From positions 1 to 64,000 of the forward strand of contig JAJCYW010000016.1 in the NCBI GenBank assembly GCA_029262675.1: DNA of 64,000 nt, in the 5' to 3' direction. Positions 49,186 through 58,816 of this stretch are shown one piece after another. Source of the DNA: Chloroflexota bacterium (lineage in GTDB: Bacteria; Chloroflexota; Dehalococcoidia; DSTF01; RBG-16-68-14). The notes beneath the pieces were generated by a model. The model searched no databases. It saw nothing but the letters and a program-made list of their open reading frames with translations, and was not told where the DNA came from. Position numbers and translations under genes: made by a program. Position 1 is the first letter of the stretch, and the number at the start of each line of letters is the position of its first letter.

Positions 49186-50343
49186 ATGACGCAGGTGCTG
49201 AAGGACGCGGCCAAGCAGCGGCTCGAATCGGTGTACGGCGAGATGCTGGAGCTTAGCCACAGGATCCACGCCAACCCGGAGCTGCGCTTCAAGGAAGAGA
49301 AGGCATCGGCGTGGGTGGCGGATCTGCTAGAGAGCCACGGGTTCGCTGTGGAACGCGGCGTTTGCGAGATGCCGACGGCCCTCATCGCGCGCGCGGGCAA
49401 CGGCCCCCTCCACGTCGCGATCTGCGCGGAATATGATTGTTTGCCGGCTATTGGCCACGCCTGCGGCCACAACATCATCGCCGCCGCCGCCGTCGGCGCG
49501 GGCATCGCGGCCGCGGCGGTGGCCGACGACGGCGGGCTGACGGTGTCCGTCTTCGGCACGCCCGCGGAGGAGGGCGGCGGCGGCAAGATCCTGATGCTTA
49601 ACCACGGCGCGTTTGAGAACGAGCACGCCGCGATGATGGTCCATCCCGCTCCCTTCGACGCGCTGCAGCCGATGATGATCGCGGTCCAGCAACTGGAAGT
49701 GACGTACACGGGCAAGGAGGCGCATGCCTCCGCGTCTCCGCAGCAGGGCGTCAACGCCGCCGACGCGCTGACGGTGGCGCAGGTGGCTATCGGCCTGACG
49801 CGCCAGCACCTGCGCTCGACCGACCGCGTGCACGGCATCACGACGAAGGGCGGCGACGCCGTGAACGTGATCCCGGCCCACACCAGCGCCCGCTACGCCG
49901 TCCGCGCGCGCACGCTGGACCACCTGGGCGACGTGCGGGCTAAGATCCAGCGCTGCTTCGAGGCGGGCGCGCTGGCGACGGGTTCGGAGCTGACGGTGAC
50001 GGAAGGCGAGCCGTACGCGCAGATGGTGCACGACGCCGACATCTCCGCCGCCTATCTCGCCAACGCATCGGCGCTGGGCCGCGTGTTCCCCGACCTCGGC
50101 TCCGGCGACCGGTCGGCGGCGTCGACCGACATGGGCAACGTCTCGCTCGCCGTCCCGTCCATCCACCCGACGATCGGCATTAACTCGCTGCCCGCGGTCA
50201 ACCACCAGCCGGAGTTCGCAGAGCACTGCGCCTCGGCCGTCGCAGACCAGGCGGTTTATGACGGCGCGCTGGCGATGGCCTGGACCGCGATCGACATCGC
50301 GCAGGACGACGCCGTCCGCGACCGGTTGCTGTCGCCGTCGTAG
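49186..50343 (+). CDS. M20-family amidohydrolase
   Basis: A 385-residue M20 peptidase/amidohydrolase of the AbgB/IAA-aminoacid-hydrolase type. The metal ligands are recognisable: ELSHRIHANPELRFKEEKAS, then AEYDCLPAIGHACGHNIIAA (HACGHN), and GTPAEEGGGGK with the catalytic Glu. The dimerisation domain follows with VTYTGKEAHASASPQQGVNA. It hydrolyses N-acyl or N-aminoacyl bonds; the substrate is unknown. A GGGAGG ribosome site precedes ATG 49186. A TATACT box at about 49131 and a CCGTAT/ATACGG hairpin lie in the leader. Confidence 0.9.
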   Translation: MTQVLKDAAKQRLESVYGEMLELSHRIHANPELRFKEEKASAWVADLLESHGFAVERGVCEMPTALIARAGNGPLHVAICAEYDCLPAIGHACGHNIIAAAAVGAGIAAAAVADDGGLTVSVFGTPAEEGGGGKILMLNHGAFENEHAAMMVHPAPFDALQPMMIAVQQLEVTYTGKEAHASASPQQGVNAADALTVAQVAIGLTRQHLRSTDRVHGITTKGGDAVNVIPAHTSARYAVRARTLDHLGDVRAKIQRCFEAGALATGSELTVTEGEPYAQMVHDADISAAYLANASALGRVFPDLGSGDRSAASTDMGNVSLAVPSIHPTIGINSLPAVNHQPEFAEHCASAVADQAVYDGALAMAWTAIDIAQDDAVRDRLLSPS

Positions 50344-50391
50344 AGCCGCGCGCGGAGCGCCAGGCGGCCCGGTTCTCCGGGCTTGCGATGC

Positions 50392-50397
50392 TATACT
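50392..50397 (+). promoter_or_regulatory. Predicted leaderless -10 box of polA
   Basis: TATACT ending 7 nt before the GTG start at 50405 in the short gap after the M20 gene. No ribosome site. Confidence 0.45.
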
Positions 50398-50404
50398 CCC
50401 GATT

Positions 50405-53305
50405 GTGAGCGCGAAGAAGGCGACGAAACCGGCCAAAGGCACGGAGGCGAAGGCCAAGGCGGAGGCTCTTAAGCCCGAGGTCGCCGAGCCGAAATCTGCC
50501 AAGAAGCGTGCGGCCAAGTCCGGCCAGCGGCTGGTGGTGATTGACGGCCACGGCATCATCTTCCGCAGCTACCACGCCATGCCGGAGCCGCTCAGCGTTA
50601 CACGAGTGGTAGACGGCGAACGGGTCACCGAGACAACGACGGTAGCGTTTGGCTTTGCCAATACGCTGCTCTCCGTGCTGAACGAGCTGAAGCCGACGCA
50701 CGTCGCCATCGCGCTCGATCCGCCCGGCCCCACCTTCCGGCACGAGAAGGACGAGACGTATAAGGCCCACCGCGAGAAGGCGCCGGACGACCTCGTTGAG
50801 CAGATCCCCCGCGTGCGGGGCATGATCGAGACCTTCAACATCCCCATCTACATGGAGGATGGCTTCGAAGCCGATGACGTGCTCGGCACGCTGGCGCGTC
50901 AGGCGGACGAGGCCGGTGTGGAGACCTACCTCGTCACGCTCGACAGCGACATCGTCCAGCTCGTCAGCGGCCAGGTGAAGGTCTTTATGATCCGCCCCTA
51001 CCAGCGCGACACCGTCGTCTACGACGCTGACGCCGTCCGCGAGCGCTACGGCATCGACCCCGAGCAGATGGCCGATCTCAAGGGCCTCATGGGCGACGCC
51101 TCCGACAACATCCCGGGCGTGCCCGGCGTCGGCGAGAAGACGGCGCGGAAGCTCGTCAGCGAGTTCGGCAGCATCGAGAACATCTACGCCAGCTTGGATG
51201 ACGTGACGCCGGAGAAGCTGCGCGAGAAGCTGCGCGAGAACGAGGACTCGGCGCGCCATAGCAAAGACATGGTGACGATCGACACCAAGGTGCCGGTCGA
51301 GCTCGACCTCGCCGCCTGCTCGATGGACCAGTTCGACACGGCCGCGACGAATGCTCTCTTCAAAGAGCTGGAGTTCAAGTCGCTGTTGCCCCGCCTGCCC
51401 GGCGCCGAAGAGCTGGCGGAGGCGGAAGCCGAGTCGGCCGGCGCGACGGTGGAAGACAGCGACTATCAAACTATCTACACAACGGCGGAACTGAACGCGC
51501 TCGTCAAGCAGCTCAAGGCCGCTAAGGCGTTCGCGTTCGATACCGAGACGACGAGCGTTCACGCGCTCAACACCACGCTTGTCGGCATCTCCGTCGCCTG
51601 GGCGGAGGGCAAGGCGGCCTACGTGCCGGTCGGTCACCGGCCGCAACTCGGCGACAAGACGCAGCTCCCGCTCGACGTCGTGCTGGAGAAGCTGGGGCCG
51701 CTGTTCGGGAACGAGAAGATCGCGAAGGTCGCCCACAACGCCAAGTTCGACATGGAGGTGCTCGGCGGCTGCGGCATCGACGTGCGCGGCGTCACGTCCG
51801 ACACGATGATCGCGGGCTACCTGCTGGGCGAGGGCGGCGCCGAGGGTATGCGGGCCGGGAGCGGCCTCGGCCTGAAGCGGCTGGCGTCGAAGCGCCTCGG
51901 TATCGAGATGACGCCCATCGTCGATCTGATCGGCAAGGGCGCGAAGCAGGTGACGATGGCAGAGGTCGCCGTGGAGCAGGCCGCTCCCTACGCCAGCGCG
52001 GACGCTGATGTGACAGGACGGCTGCAGCCGCTCCTGGAGCGGGAGCTCAAGGAGCAGGACCTCTGGCCGCTCTACACGGAGATGGAGATGCCGCTGGTGC
52101 CCGTGCTGATGCGCATGGAGCAGGCCGGCGTCGCCGTCGACTCCGTCGCCCTGCGGGAGATGTCACAGCGACTGGGCGAGCAGGTGGAGGCGCTGGAGAA
52201 GGACGCCTACGAGTGCGTCGGGCACGAGTTCAACCTCGGTTCGCCGCAGCAGCTTTCGCAGCTCTTCTTCGAGGAGCTGGGCCTGCCCAAGACGCGCCGC
52301 ACGAAGCAGGGCCACACGACCGACGCGACGGCGCTGGAGGGCCTGCGCGGCGCGCACGCCGTGATCGACGTCCTGCTGGAGTGGCGGCAGCTCACGAAGC
52401 TGAAGTCGACCTACATCGACGCGCTGCCGGCGCTGGTCCATCCGAAGACGGGCCGCATCCACTCCAACTTCAATCAGACGGTCGCTGCCACGGGCCGGCT
52501 TTCGTCGCAGGACCCCAACCTGCAGAACATTCCTGTGCGCACGGAGCTGGGCAACGACATCCGCCGCTGCTTCATCGCGCGCGACTTCGGCCCGGAGCCG
52601 CTGCTGCTGGCTGCGGACTACTCGCAGATCGAGCTGCGCATCCTCGCCCACCTCTCGCAGGACCCCGGACTGCTCGCCTCGTTCCGAAACGACGAGGACG
52701 TCCACGCCGCGACGGCGTCGCAGGTGTTCGGCGTGTCTTTGGACGAGGTGACGCCAGAGCAGCGCCGCCGCGCGAAGGTCTTCAACTTCGGCGTGCTCTA
52801 CGGCCTCGGCGAGTACGGCCTATCGACTCGCGAAGGCATCTCGCGAGAGGAGGCGGCGACGTTTATCGAGACGTACTTCCAGAAGTACCCCAAGGTGAAG
52901 GAGTGGCGCGACACCGTCATCGAGTCCTGCCGCGAGCGCGGCTACGCGGAGACGCTTGCCGGGCGCCGGCGGCGCATCCCGGAGATCGCATCGTCCAACT
53001 TCCAGGCGCGCGCCGCCGCCGAGCGCATGGCCGTCAACATGCCGGTGCAGGGCGCGGCGTCCGACATCATCAAGATCGCCATGAACAAGATCGACGCGGA
53101 GCTGCGCGATCGGAAGCTGACGACGAAGATGATCCTCCAGGTCCACGACGAGCTGATCTTCGAAGGCCCGCAGACGGAACACGACGACGTAAAGGAGCTG
53201 GTGCTGCGCATCATGCCGCAATCGCTGGAGCTGGACGTGCCGCTCAACGTCGACATCAAGGCCGGCGCCAACTGGGGCGAGCTGGAAGAGGTGGACGCGG
53301 GCTAG
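50405..53305 (+). CDS. polA: DNA polymerase I
   Basis: A 966-residue three-domain repair polymerase. The N-terminal Lys/Ala-rich leader is followed by the 5'-3' exonuclease (VVIDGHGIIFRSYHAM, GFEADDVLGTLA, GDASDNIPGVPGVGEKTA). The 3'-5' exonuclease appears active: FAFDTETTSV (DTE), AHNAKFDMEVL and YASADADVT (YxxxD). The polymerase domain has DYSQIELRILAHLSQD, RRAKVFNFGVLYG (O-helix) and VHDELIFEGP. The GTG at 50405 is the first in-frame start after unrelated sequence and has a TATACT box 7 nt upstream. It is followed by a helicase gene and mutM, a DNA-repair neighbourhood. Confidence 0.95.
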   Translation: MSAKKATKPAKGTEAKAKAEALKPEVAEPKSAKKRAAKSGQRLVVIDGHGIIFRSYHAMPEPLSVTRVVDGERVTETTTVAFGFANTLLSVLNELKPTHVAIALDPPGPTFRHEKDETYKAHREKAPDDLVEQIPRVRGMIETFNIPIYMEDGFEADDVLGTLARQADEAGVETYLVTLDSDIVQLVSGQVKVFMIRPYQRDTVVYDADAVRERYGIDPEQMADLKGLMGDASDNIPGVPGVGEKTARKLVSEFGSIENIYASLDDVTPEKLREKLRENEDSARHSKDMVTIDTKVPVELDLAACSMDQFDTAATNALFKELEFKSLLPRLPGAEELAEAEAESAGATVEDSDYQTIYTTAELNALVKQLKAAKAFAFDTETTSVHALNTTLVGISVAWAEGKAAYVPVGHRPQLGDKTQLPLDVVLEKLGPLFGNEKIAKVAHNAKFDMEVLGGCGIDVRGVTSDTMIAGYLLGEGGAEGMRAGSGLGLKRLASKRLGIEMTPIVDLIGKGAKQVTMAEVAVEQAAPYASADADVTGRLQPLLERELKEQDLWPLYTEMEMPLVPVLMRMEQAGVAVDSVALREMSQRLGEQVEALEKDAYECVGHEFNLGSPQQLSQLFFEELGLPKTRRTKQGHTTDATALEGLRGAHAVIDVLLEWRQLTKLKSTYIDALPALVHPKTGRIHSNFNQTVAATGRLSSQDPNLQNIPVRTELGNDIRRCFIARDFGPEPLLLAADYSQIELRILAHLSQDPGLLASFRNDEDVHAATASQVFGVSLDEVTPEQRRRAKVFNFGVLYGLGEYGLSTREGISREEAATFIETYFQKYPKVKEWRDTVIESCRERGYAETLAGRRRRIPEIASSNFQARAAAERMAVNMPVQGAASDIIKIAMNKIDAELRDRKLTTKMILQVHDELIFEGPQTEHDDVKELVLRIMPQSLELDVPLNVDIKAGANWGELEEVDAG

Positions 53306-53317
53306 CCGCTACGCTGC

Positions 53318-55165
53318 ATGAGTAAATTCCCTTCGCAAGAACAACAGGAGATCATTGACCACCGTGGGAGTCCATTGGTTGTGGTCGCTGGACCTGGCGC
53401 AGGAAAGACCGCAACGATCGTCGAGCGCATGCAGAGAATCCTTGAGGAAGACTCGAATCGGGTGGTTTCGCTGTTTACGTTCACTCGAACAAGCCGGTTG
53501 GACACAGAAAACAAGCTCAAGAGCGCGCTAGGAAAGACAACAGTAGAGCAAGCTCCTTCGAGCGTTCCTCGTGTCTCTACTTTGCACACGTTCGCGAAGA
53601 GGCTGGTTCATCGGTTCGCAGATGCTGTGGGCTTGACCCCCGATTTCATAGTGCTGAATGAACGCATGGGGGAGACCGCGCTTATTCTCGCTGAAGTCAT
53701 TGAAGATCTCGGCATTGCAGTGAGCACTGAGACGCTGGAAACTGGCTTGTCATCTTTTCGCGCCAATGCGGAGTGGCCCGACGATTCCAAACTCTCGACC
53801 TCTGAGTCAACTGCAGTAATCTCAAAGTTTGAGGAACTGGCTGCGTTTTATGACGCGGTCGATATGGCAGGACTCGTAAGCAAGGCATGCATCATTCTGT
53901 CCAACAATGCACAGGCGCTGCCTCCAGTTCATTTGCAGGTTGACGAGTACCAGGACCTCAACCCGGCTGACCAAGAGCTTGTCCATCTTGCGAGCAGCAA
54001 CCCTTCTAGTGAAGTCGTGGTTGTGGGGGATGATACACAGAGCATTTACGGATTTCGGGACGCGAATCCCGAAGGGATTCGGACGCTATGGCAGTCGAAA
54101 GAGTGGACACAAATGGCGCTCACGGTCTCACACCGGTTGCCGCGACACATCCTGCTAGCTGCACACACTCTAGTCGCGGATCGAGATTATCTCGGCGCGC
54201 CATCTAATCTTCCGCCCGGTGATGGGGCCCTAATAACGGTCTTGAGATGCACTACGGCGCAGCTTCAAGCGAAAGCAATCGCAGCTCAGATCAGGCGCAT
54301 GCGCGAAGACTCGCAGAACGCGCTGGGAGGTGCGTTGTGTCTGAAGGATTTCATGGTCTTATGCCCGACGGCGAACCAAGTATCGAACGTTTCGACCTCC
54401 CTAACGGAAATGGGGATACCCGTACGTACTGCCAAGAAGGAAACGATGCCGGATTCAGTATGGCGTTTCGTCCTGTTGATGCGCATGTTATCTGGCCGCG
54501 ACAATTTAGCACTGAGACAATGGCTTGACTTAATCGACATCGCGCCCACCGATGTTCAAGAGATGCGGCGCAAGGCACAAGGTAAAGATGTAGCGCTATT
54601 TGAATGGTGTGAACAGTATGGCGGTATTGTCGTCACAGACTTCCTCAAGGCACTTGAGCGCTTGCGTGCTGCGCAGCTAGTAACTGCCGAGTTTCAAACT
54701 GCGCTGCGGGCCACTCCTGGGCTGATTCTGGACGAGGCTCTATCGAAGGTTGTCGACGATTCGCTTCCTTATCTGCCATTCTCGGGTCGAATTGTGACAC
54801 ACATCAACGAAGCCTACGGATTGCTTGAAAGAGACGAACCTGGGCTAGACAGCGCCGACGAGGAAGATAGGGTGCTCGTATCGACGATGTACGCATCTAA
54901 AGGGTTAGAAGCTGAGATTGTATTCATACCGTGGATGAACGCCAGCGTAATGCCTGTGCCAGGTCGTGATGAATTGGAGGAAGAACGGGTATTCTATGTT
55001 GCATTAACTCGGGCGAAGCGAGATGTAATACTAGTCTTCTTTGAGAGCTATGATTCAAGCAATCACCGTCGTCTGAGAAACGAGGCGATGTCGCCTTTCT
55101 TACAAAAAATCCAAGACCACCTTCACATCAAATCCATAAAGGCAGCTGATCTCAAGAAGCAGTAA
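53318..55165 (+). CDS. UvrD/Rep-like superfamily 1 helicase
   Basis: A 615-residue SF1A helicase, shorter than UvrD (about 720). Motifs in order: Q motif FPSQEQQEII, Walker A AGPGAGKTA, FTFTRTSRLD, LQVDEYQDLNPADQELVHLA (DExx box as DEYQD), VVVGDDTQSIYGFRDANPEG, VLVSTMYASKGLEAEIVFIP and ERVFYVALTRAKRDVILVFF. The codon usage is clearly more AT-rich than in polA and mutM on either side. It lies only 12 bp after polA and 11 bp before mutM. Repair, recombination or defence roles are possible; the composition suggests recent acquisition. Confidence 0.88.
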   Translation: MSKFPSQEQQEIIDHRGSPLVVVAGPGAGKTATIVERMQRILEEDSNRVVSLFTFTRTSRLDTENKLKSALGKTTVEQAPSSVPRVSTLHTFAKRLVHRFADAVGLTPDFIVLNERMGETALILAEVIEDLGIAVSTETLETGLSSFRANAEWPDDSKLSTSESTAVISKFEELAAFYDAVDMAGLVSKACIILSNNAQALPPVHLQVDEYQDLNPADQELVHLASSNPSSEVVVVGDDTQSIYGFRDANPEGIRTLWQSKEWTQMALTVSHRLPRHILLAAHTLVADRDYLGAPSNLPPGDGALITVLRCTTAQLQAKAIAAQIRRMREDSQNALGGALCLKDFMVLCPTANQVSNVSTSLTEMGIPVRTAKKETMPDSVWRFVLLMRMLSGRDNLALRQWLDLIDIAPTDVQEMRRKAQGKDVALFEWCEQYGGIVVTDFLKALERLRAAQLVTAEFQTALRATPGLILDEALSKVVDDSLPYLPFSGRIVTHINEAYGLLERDEPGLDSADEEDRVLVSTMYASKGLEAEIVFIPWMNASVMPVPGRDELEEERVFYVALTRAKRDVILVFFESYDSSNHRRLRNEAMSPFLQKIQDHLHIKSIKAADLKKQ

Positions 55166-55176
55166 CCATATTCACT

Positions 55177-56088
55177 ATGCCCGAACTCCCCGAAGTAGAG
55201 ACGCTGGCCCGCGACCTCCGCGCGACCGTCCGCGGGAAAACAATTACGGACGCTTGGGTCTCGGCGGACGCGCCGCGGCTGGTGCAGGAGATGCCCGTCG
55301 ATCTCTTCTGCGAGGCGTTGCGCGGGCGGCGCATCGAGGGCACGTCGCGTCGGGGAAAGTACCTGTTGGTCGAGCTGGATCAAGGATTCTGGTGGGTGAT
55401 CCACCGACGCATGTCCGGCAACATCCTGCTCCGGCAGAAGCCCGTCCCAGATGAGCCCTACCTGCGCGCCCGCTTCTCCCTGGACGGCGGCAGCGAGCTG
55501 CGCTTCATCGACCTGCGCAAGTTCGGGACGATGTGGCTGACGGACGACCCGCAGCCCATCATCGCTTCGCTAGGCCCGGAGCCGCTGGACGCCGCCTTCA
55601 CGCCCGCCGTGCTGGCGGCAACGCTGGCGAAGCGCAGCGCGCCGGTCAAGGCTGTCCTGCTGGACCAGGCGGCGATCGCCGGCATCGGCAACCTCTACGC
55701 CGACGAGGCGCTGCACTACGCGGCGATTCATCCGAAGCGGCCTGCGGCGAGTCTCACGCAGGACGAAGTCGAGCGGCTGCACGGCGGCATCGTCGCCGCG
55801 CTGGAGCAGGGGCTGGCGAACCTCGGCAGCAGCGTCGGCAACGCTGGCAAGGAGGAGGTCAGCCTGCGCGACCACGTCAATCTGAACGGCAACGCCGGCG
55901 GCAACCAGGAGTACCTCGTCGCCTACGGCCGTGAGGGACGCCCCTGCCGGACGTGCGGCACGGCGATCGTGCGGGCGAAGATCGCGCAGCGCAGCGCGCA
56001 CTTCTGTCCCTCCTGCCAGCCGCTCAAGCGCTTGCGCAAACGCGCGGGCAAGAAGACGGCGCGCAAGGCCAAGTGCGCCCGTGCGTAG
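55177..56088 (+). CDS. mutM: Formamidopyrimidine-DNA glycosylase
   Basis: A 303-residue bifunctional glycosylase/lyase removing 8-oxoguanine and Fapy lesions. The N terminus PELPEVETLARDLR provides the catalytic Pro2 and Glu3, GTSRRGKYLLVELD the conserved Lys, and GNLYADEALHYAAIHPKRPA the helix-2-turn-helix. The zinc finger is CRTCGTAIVRAKIAQRSAHF then CPSC, complete with four Cys. A basic tail follows (RLRKRAGKKTARKAK). It is next to polA and a helicase. Confidence 0.95.
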   Translation: MPELPEVETLARDLRATVRGKTITDAWVSADAPRLVQEMPVDLFCEALRGRRIEGTSRRGKYLLVELDQGFWWVIHRRMSGNILLRQKPVPDEPYLRARFSLDGGSELRFIDLRKFGTMWLTDDPQPIIASLGPEPLDAAFTPAVLAATLAKRSAPVKAVLLDQAAIAGIGNLYADEALHYAAIHPKRPAASLTQDEVERLHGGIVAALEQGLANLGSSVGNAGKEEVSLRDHVNLNGNAGGNQEYLVAYGREGRPCRTCGTAIVRAKIAQRSAHFCPSCQPLKRLRKRAGKKTARKAKCARA

Positions 56089-56179
56089 GCGCCCTGCCGC
56101 GCGTGGGCGCCATTGACATTCTTCCCACGCCGCTGCACGCTGTGGACAGCAGAACCGCGCTGAACGGAAAGCCTGTGTC

Positions 56180-57154
56180 GTGAACATCGGTGCGCTTTTC
56201 GCCGTCATCCCGCTGCTGGCCGTGGTTATTGGCCTGTCGCGGGTGAAGTTCCCGCGCGCGCCGCTTATCGCCGCGGTCCTCGTTGCGGGAGCGTACGGCG
56301 CCGCGACGGCGTCCATAGGAATCTGGGCCGCGACCTGCTGGGACTGCCGCGTCGAGGCCGGGCCGCGCAGCGACGTGCTGATGGTCTTCGCGGTGCTGTT
56401 CGGTATCCTCACTGCGGGGACGCTCGTTGGCATCTGGTTGGGCGCCCGCATGGTGACGATGCTGCGCCGGCTGATGGTGACCGCACGGGAGCTACGGGAG
56501 ATCGCGAGCGACGTGGAATCGATAACGTTTACTGACAACCCGAAACGGATGGTCGCTGAGGGATACGACCGCGTTGCGCAGGCGTACACCCAGTGGCGAG
56601 AACGCACGGCGAAGCAACCCATCACCGGCTACCTCGACCGCGTGACCGAAGGCCTGCCGCATGGCGCGCGCGTGCTCGATCTCGGCTGCGGCAGCGGCGC
56701 GCCGTATGCCGCGATGCTGAGCGAGCGATTCGACGTCATCGGCGTCGATATCTCGGCGGGGCAACTGGCGTTCGCCCGTGACCTCGCGCCGCGCGCAGCG
56801 TTCATCCGCGCCGACATGGCGTCGTTGCCGCTGCGGGCTGGCGCGTTCGACGCGGCCTACGTACTCTACTCCATCATCCACGTTCCCAAAGAAGAGCACG
56901 AAGGCATCCTGCGCTCGCTGCATGCGCTGCTGCGCCCCGGCGCGCGGCTGCTGCTCGTCACCGGACAGCAGGCCTGGGAAGGCACCGAGGACGACTGGCT
57001 GGCGCCCGGAGTCGAGATGTTCTGGAGCCACTTCGACAGGGAGACGAACGAGCGTATGGTTGAGGAGATCGGCTTCCGCACCCTCGACGCGCGGATCGAG
57101 CCCGATCCGCTCGGCGGCGCCCACCTCTTCCTCGTCGTGGAGAAGCCGGCATGA
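56180..57154 (+). CDS. Membrane-anchored SAM-dependent methyltransferase
   Basis: A 324-residue fusion. Residues 1-100 contain three hydrophobic segments (LFAVIPLLAVVIGLS, PLIAAVLVAGAYGAATASI, VLMVFAVLFGILTAGTLVGIW). From about residue 120 it is a class I methyltransferase beginning VAEGYDRVAQAYTQWRE with motif I VLDLGCGSGAPYAAML, motif II DVIGVDIS and motif IV AAYVLYSIIHVPKEEHEGIL. Stand-alone relatives begin near MVAEGYDRVA, so the membrane part is an added domain unless a start was missed. The start used is GTG at 56180. The acceptor is unknown. Its end overlaps the next gene by 4 bp (ATGA). Confidence 0.8.
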   Translation: MNIGALFAVIPLLAVVIGLSRVKFPRAPLIAAVLVAGAYGAATASIGIWAATCWDCRVEAGPRSDVLMVFAVLFGILTAGTLVGIWLGARMVTMLRRLMVTARELREIASDVESITFTDNPKRMVAEGYDRVAQAYTQWRERTAKQPITGYLDRVTEGLPHGARVLDLGCGSGAPYAAMLSERFDVIGVDISAGQLAFARDLAPRAAFIRADMASLPLRAGAFDAAYVLYSIIHVPKEEHEGILRSLHALLRPGARLLLVTGQQAWEGTEDDWLAPGVEMFWSHFDRETNERMVEEIGFRTLDARIEPDPLGGAHLFLVVEKPA

Positions 57155-58200
57155 CGAGCGGCCCGCTCGACGCGATAACGGACGTGCCCGGCGTCAGGGT
57201 TGGCCACTGGACGAACCGGCGCGCGGCCACAGGCTGCACGGCCGTGCTCATGCCAGACGACGGCGCCGTCGGTGGCGTCGCTGTGCGCGGAGGCGCGCCC
57301 GGAACTCGCGAGACCGACCTGCTGCAGCCCGGTCGGCTCGTGCAGCGTATGAACGCCGTGCTCCTGGCCGGGGGCTCCGTGTTTGGGCTGGATGCGGCCT
57401 CCGGCGTGACGCAGTACCTGGATGAGTGCGGTATCGGCCTCAGGTTCGGCGGCCACACGATACCGGTCGTGCCTGCGGCCATCCTCTTCGATCTCGACAT
57501 CGGCCGCGCCGACAGGCGACCGACGGCGATCTCCGGCTATCGCGCCGCTCGCGCCGCGAAAGGCGGCCGCGTCGCGCAGGGCAGCGTCGGCGCGGGTACG
57601 GGCGCGACGGTAGCGAAAGCTGCCGGTGCGGAGCGCAGCCTGAAGGGTGGCCTGGGCACGGCCAGCGAGCGGCTCACACTTTCTGCAGATGACGGCGGCC
57701 CGGCCGCCGAAGGCGGTGAGCATGGCTTCACCGTCGGCGCGCTCCTCGCGGTCAACGCCATCGGCGACATCGTCGATCCCACGAACGGCCGGCGTGTCGC
57801 CGGGCCGCGCGGGAAGGCCGGCCGCTTCCAGGACGGCGAGGCGCTGCTGCGCGCCGGTGCCAGGCCCGCGGAAGGGAGCACGACGCTGGCCGTCGTCGCG
57901 ACGAACGCCGCGCTGTCGAAGGAGCAGGCGAACCGCCTCGCATCGGTCTGCCACGACGGCTTCGCGCGTGCCATCCGCCCCGCCCACGGCATGAGCGACG
58001 GCGACATCGTATTCGTTGGCGCTACGGGTGAAGTCGACGTCGGCGCGCTGGCCGGCCACGCTTATCGCGCACTGGAGTCGCTGGCCGTCCGCGCCGTCGA
58101 ACAGGCCATCCTGCGCGCCGTTCGCGAGGCGACGGGCCTTGCCGGTGTGCCTTCGGCGGCCGAGTGGGCGGCGAAGGGCCGTCGCAGACGGCGAACGTAA
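57151..58200 (+). CDS. P1-family (DmpA-like) self-processing aminopeptidase
   Basis: A 349-residue S58/P1 family protein, related to beta-aminopeptidases and L-aminopeptidase DmpA. It starts LDAITDVPGVRVGHWTNRRA with TGCTAVLMPDDGAVGGVAVR and LAGGSVFGLDAASGVTQYL, the N-terminal half of the fold. The autocleavage site is expected at EGSTTLAVVATNAALS, where Ser/Thr becomes the N-terminal nucleophile of the beta chain. The C-terminal tail is basic. It is translationally coupled to the methyltransferase. Confidence 0.88.
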   Translation: MTSGPLDAITDVPGVRVGHWTNRRAATGCTAVLMPDDGAVGGVAVRGGAPGTRETDLLQPGRLVQRMNAVLLAGGSVFGLDAASGVTQYLDECGIGLRFGGHTIPVVPAAILFDLDIGRADRRPTAISGYRAARAAKGGRVAQGSVGAGTGATVAKAAGAERSLKGGLGTASERLTLSADDGGPAAEGGEHGFTVGALLAVNAIGDIVDPTNGRRVAGPRGKAGRFQDGEALLRAGARPAEGSTTLAVVATNAALSKEQANRLASVCHDGFARAIRPAHGMSDGDIVFVGATGEVDVGALAGHAYRALESLAVRAVEQAILRAVREATGLAGVPSAAEWAAKGRRRRRT

Positions 58201-58214
58201 GAAGGGAGAGTGCG

Positions 58215-58688
58215 ATGTCGAGACGCGAGCAGATTGTGATGACGGAAGACGAGATCGCCGCCTACCTGCGCGACAAGCAGACGATCGTCATCACCAGCAT
58301 CGGCCGGGACGGCGTGCCGCACCCCGTGCCGATGTGGTTCGCGGTGGAGGCGGACGGCGCGATCGTGATGTCGACGTTCACGAAGAGCCAGAAAATCCAG
58401 AACCTGAAGCGCGACCCCCGCGTCGCGCTGCTGGCCGAAGACGGTGAGCTCTACGCGGAGCTGCGGGGCGTTCTGTTCACGGGCGAGGCGGAGCTGGTGC
58501 CGGACACGGACGACGTGATCGCGATCCTGAATGCCATCAGCCAAGGCGGCGGCGAAGCGTCCGCGACAGCGCTCACCGAGGCGGAGCAGGCCGGCCTGCG
58601 CGCGCAGGCGGCGAAGCGCACCGGCATCCGCGTGCGGCCCCAGAAGGCGGTCTCCTGGAACCACCGCAAGCTGGGCGGGGTGTACTAA
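58215..58688 (+). CDS. PPOX-family flavin/F420-binding protein
   Basis: A 157-residue split-barrel protein, related to F420-dependent PPOX enzymes. DEIAAYLRDKQTIVITSIGR begins the barrel, then GVPHPVPMWFAVEADGAIVM, QKIQNLKRDPRVALLAEDGE and YAELRGVLFTGEAELVPD. It is a paralogue of 16055-16540. The ATG at 58215 follows a GAAGGGAGAG ribosome site and lies 15 bp after the P1 peptidase gene, suggesting an operon with it and the methyltransferase. Confidence 0.85.
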   Translation: MSRREQIVMTEDEIAAYLRDKQTIVITSIGRDGVPHPVPMWFAVEADGAIVMSTFTKSQKIQNLKRDPRVALLAEDGELYAELRGVLFTGEAELVPDTDDVIAILNAISQGGGEASATALTEAEQAGLRAQAAKRTGIRVRPQKAVSWNHRKLGGVY

Positions 58689-58816
58689 GGGGTCAGTACC
58701 CGGTCAGCCGCGCTCCAGGCGGGCGCCGTCCTGCGGCGCATCGCCGTAGCTGACGATACTTAACATAGACAACCGGTCGAAGGCGGACTGCGGCGTCCCG
58801 AAAGTGACGGCTTGAA

